A stretch of 17,563 nucleotides of DNA. Origin: Mobilitalea sp. (GTDB lineage Bacteria; Bacillota_A; Clostridia; Lachnospirales; Lachnospiraceae). Where the stretch lies: NCBI GenBank assembly GCA_029974875.1, contig JARKQP010000694.1, positions 1 to 17,563 of the forward strand, read 5' to 3'. Below, in pieces: positions 15,469 to 17,563 of the stretch. Position numbers and translations under genes: made by a program. Numbering within the stretch: position 1 is the first letter of the stretch; each line of letters begins with the position of its first letter. The notes under the pieces were generated by a model that was given only the letters and a program-made list of their open reading frames with translations, made no database searches and was not told the DNA's origin.

Positions 15469-17124
15469 TTAGTAATTAGTGAACTTGCTGGCTGCAGGAG
15501 CAATGTAACCCTGGTACTCTAGTACTTCTTCTTCCAAACCAGCATCTTTTCGGATCACAACAATTGTTTGAGGATTAAACATACCATAGGCAATTGCGTT
15601 ATCCTTGATATAATTATGTACTTCGTCAATATTCGCTTCTGTAAATCCACTTGGTGTCCAGGTCTTATATAAAAGCTCTCCCAGTGTATTGTCATGACGG
15701 CTTGTAGCATCACCCGTTTTATATGCAGCCGGGTCATAACGAATGGACCAATGGTCTGGCAGATAAGTACCACCGATCGTATTTAGCACGATGTCATACT
15801 GTGTACCATCCAGACGAATTGAGGTATATAATGCCATGTCTACGATATTTAATTCTACCTTAATCCCAATTGCCATCATATAACTTTGTAACATTTCTGC
15901 TAATCTCTGTGTCAGTGTAGTGCTGGTAGTCAGAATGCTGATTGTCTCACCATTGTAGCCGGATTCTGCAATTAACTGTTTTGCCTTATCCAGATTATAA
16001 TTGTAATAATCTTCATTCTTCCACTTCTCGTTAAATCCATTATACATTGGCGGGCAAACGTCATACATCGGAGTACCGTAACCTTGCAACAAACCGGCAA
16101 TCAGACCATTTTCATCGATACTATAACAGATTGCCTGACGAAGCTTTACATTATTTGCAACTTCACTATTGTCAGCTCCTGAGAAAAACATCTGCCATCC
16201 TTGTGAACCTTCTGCTAACTCAACGGTATAATCATCATTATCCTTGAACTGTACAACTGAAGAAGCATCCAACGCTATTACCATATCTACAATACCTGTT
16301 TCCAATGCAATTGCCATCTGGGAAGACTCTGCGATACAGTGATAACTGAGTTTCTTTACATTCGGTACGACGCATTTTGGAAGATTCGCTTCATCCTGCC
16401 AATAGTCATCCCTCTTTTCAAGAGTTAATATGGAATTTGTAGTATATTCTGTTACCTTGTAAGCCGAAGTGGAGATTAATGTTGCACCGAATTCATCCGC
16501 ACTTGCTTCAAAAGCAGTTTTGGAAATTGCAAAAGTATCTCTCAAAAGGGATTCAAAGGTACCGACAATATTAGATTTCATCTTAACTGTCAGAGTATAG
16601 TCTCCAGTCTGCTCAACACTTTCAACCTTTGCAAATACAGGCTTTAGTGCTCTTGTCATAGATTCCTGAATGAACCATACAATATCAGCTGCAGTAATTT
16701 TATTACCTGCGGAATCGGTTACTTTGTCCCAAATTTCAATGTTATAGGTAAAACCGTCATCATTGGTTTCCCAGGATTTAGCTACCCAAGGTTCCATTTC
16801 ACGGTTCTCATTTACTACTGCCAGAGATTCAAATAATTGCGTTATAAATGGTGCGTTTCTTAACGTATTACCGCGAAACGGGGTTAAACTCTCTACCATC
16901 GAAGAGTAACCTATGTCCAAAATACCATCACTTTTGGTGGGAGCCGCCGTACTGTCACCGCCACTGGCAGCATCGCCACTGGCAGCACCGCCAGTCGTAG
17001 CATTGCCATTAGTATTGTTATTAGTGGAATCTGAACCAGAGTTACCACCGCAACCTGCCAGCACCGAAGCTGTCATTACCACAGCCAGGCCGAGGGCGCA
17101 AATCTTCTTAAAACTTTTTTTCAT
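15469..17124 (-). CDS. Extracellular solute-binding lipoprotein, family 5 (OppA/DppA-like)
   Basis: A 551-residue lipoprotein that captures the substrate outside the membrane for the permeases. The signal peptide MKKSFKKICALGLAVVMTAS is followed by the lipobox VLAGC, with Cys25 as the lipid-attachment site. A Gly/Ser/Asn/Thr-rich linker (about 26-65) tethers the folded part. The rest matches the family 5 layout: GYSSMVESLTPF, LFESLAVVNENREMEPWVAK, WETNDDGFTYNIEI, KITAADIVWF, RQAICYSID and NLDKAKQLIAESGY. AAGGAGG lies 9 nt before the ATG. It is the first gene of the transporter operon, 90 bp after a gene for glucose-6-phosphate isomerase. Family 5 proteins bind peptides, nickel complexes or oligosaccharides; the nearby glycan genes make a sugar ligand possible but unproven. 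Confidence 0.95.
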   Translation of the reverse strand: MKKSFKKICALGLAVVMTASVLAGCGGNSGSDSTNNNTNGNATTGGAASGDAASGGDSTAAPTKSDGILDIGYSSMVESLTPFRGNTLRNAPFITQLFESLAVVNENREMEPWVAKSWETNDDGFTYNIEIWDKVTDSAGNKITAADIVWFIQESMTRALKPVFAKVESVEQTGDYTLTVKMKSNIVGTFESLLRDTFAISKTAFEASADEFGATLISTSAYKVTEYTTNSILTLEKRDDYWQDEANLPKCVVPNVKKLSYHCIAESSQMAIALETGIVDMVIALDASSVVQFKDNDDYTVELAEGSQGWQMFFSGADNSEVANNVKLRQAICYSIDENGLIAGLLQGYGTPMYDVCPPMYNGFNEKWKNEDYYNYNLDKAKQLIAESGYNGETISILTTSTTLTQRLAEMLQSYMMAIGIKVELNIVDMALYTSIRLDGTQYDIVLNTIGGTYLPDHWSIRYDPAAYKTGDATSRHDNTLGELLYKTWTPSGFTEANIDEVHNYIKDNAIAYGMFNPQTIVVIRKDAGLEEEVLEYQGYIAPAASKFTNY

Positions 17125-17214
17125 AACCCAAATCCTCCTTCTTTCATTTAAACATTATTTCAAGCGCATTTTATACGCCTGATAACCAGAAATATATCCC
17201 TTCGATAAATCATC

Positions 17215-17563
17215 TCATCCACAATATGGATGACCATGTCCGTCACGACTATGGTTTCCCGTCTTTCCTAGCGCTTTGAACATATACCGTTTATATGCTT
17301 CCACGCCTGGTTGGTCAAAGGGATTAACCCCAAGAATCTTTGCAGATAAATAGCACACAAACTCAAAAAAATAAAACAACTGTCCAAAAGCTTCTTCATT
17401 CACTGCAGGGATACTAATCTTAACACAAGGGAATTTTTCACTATGCGCCGCTAAGGTTGCTTCAAATGCCGCCCGGTTGATTTCATCAAAATCCCTTCCA
17501 TCTAAATAATCAAAGTGGTCATCCACATTATCATTATGTAGCATATAAGAAGCACCGGAGTTC
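17215..17563 (-). CDS. pgi: Glucose-6-phosphate isomerase, C-terminal 115 residues (N-terminus beyond window)
   Basis: The open frame enters from the right edge and ends at TGA (17215-17217). It interconverts glucose 6-phosphate and fructose 6-phosphate in the cytoplasm. Recognition rests on the strongly conserved C-terminal motif LGVNPFDQPGVEAYKRYMF followed by ALGK. Upstream residues DEINRAAFEATLAAH and FGQLFYFFEFVCYLSAKI fit the bacterial enzyme. The visible part begins NSGASYMLHNDN, so the internal ATG at 17544 is not the start. The tail NHSRDGHGHPYCG is an unconserved extension. A short hairpin (GCGTAT-AAA-ATGCGC, around 17164-17178) before the binding-protein gene could be a weak terminator. 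Confidence 0.93.
   Translation of the reverse strand, partial: NSGASYMLHNDNVDDHFDYLDGRDFDEINRAAFEATLAAHSEKFPCVKISIPAVNEEAFGQLFYFFEFVCYLSAKILGVNPFDQPGVEAYKRYMFKALGKTGNHSRDGHGHPYCG

Noticed and set aside
14844..15479. A 211-codon plus-strand frame
   Set aside because: It is antisense to the OppB-like permease, whose family motifs are unmistakable; the composition is that of a shadow frame.

Overview
The window looks like a chromosomal stretch of a motile, anaerobic Firmicute of the Clostridia, probably Lachnospiraceae-like. The support is moderate to low GC with A/T-rich intergenic DNA, AAGGAGG-type ribosome binding sites, a clostridial-looking Opp/Dpp transporter, a small 80-residue protein of a type I recall from clostridial genomes, and a chemoreceptor. 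The family placement is inference, because there is no rRNA or other marker in the window.

Layout. (1) 1-3569, minus strand: sulfatase 1, then a small conserved protein, then a methyl-accepting chemotaxis protein that runs off the left edge. (2) 3582-3771: divergent promoter region. (3) 3772-6077, plus strand: a divergent creatininase-family protein and a ROK-family transcriptional regulator. (4) 6078-6306: a convergent intergenic region with a long hairpin and four to five tandem ~38-bp repeats, each centred on a GTAC...GTAC palindrome. (5) 6307-10449, minus strand: a GH3 glycosidase followed by sulfatase 2, probably one operon. (6) 10450-10800: second divergent promoter region. (7) 10801-11292, plus strand: a small membrane protein with a PH-like tail. 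(8) 11412-11446: a bidirectional terminator. (9) 11550-17124, minus strand: a five-gene oligopeptide-type ABC transporter (binding protein, two permeases, two ATPases). (10) 17215-17563, minus strand: the C-terminal end of glucose-6-phosphate isomerase.

How it fits together. The main observation is a 19-nt near-palindrome, TAATTAATTTAATTTATTA, found next to or across the predicted transcription start of four transcription units: sulfatase 1, the creatininase-family gene, the GH3 operon and the PH-like membrane protein. Each copy lies just downstream of, or overlapping, a 17-bp-spaced -35/-10 promoter. The ROK regulator encoded between them is the obvious candidate repressor. I infer a local regulon for using a sulfated glycoside or oligosaccharide in the cytoplasm: both sulfatases and the GH3 enzyme lack signal peptides. 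The neighbouring ABC transporter could import the substrate and the chemoreceptor could sense it, but neither carries the motif, so those links are weaker. No sulfatase-maturing radical SAM enzyme is encoded here, so it must be supplied from elsewhere.
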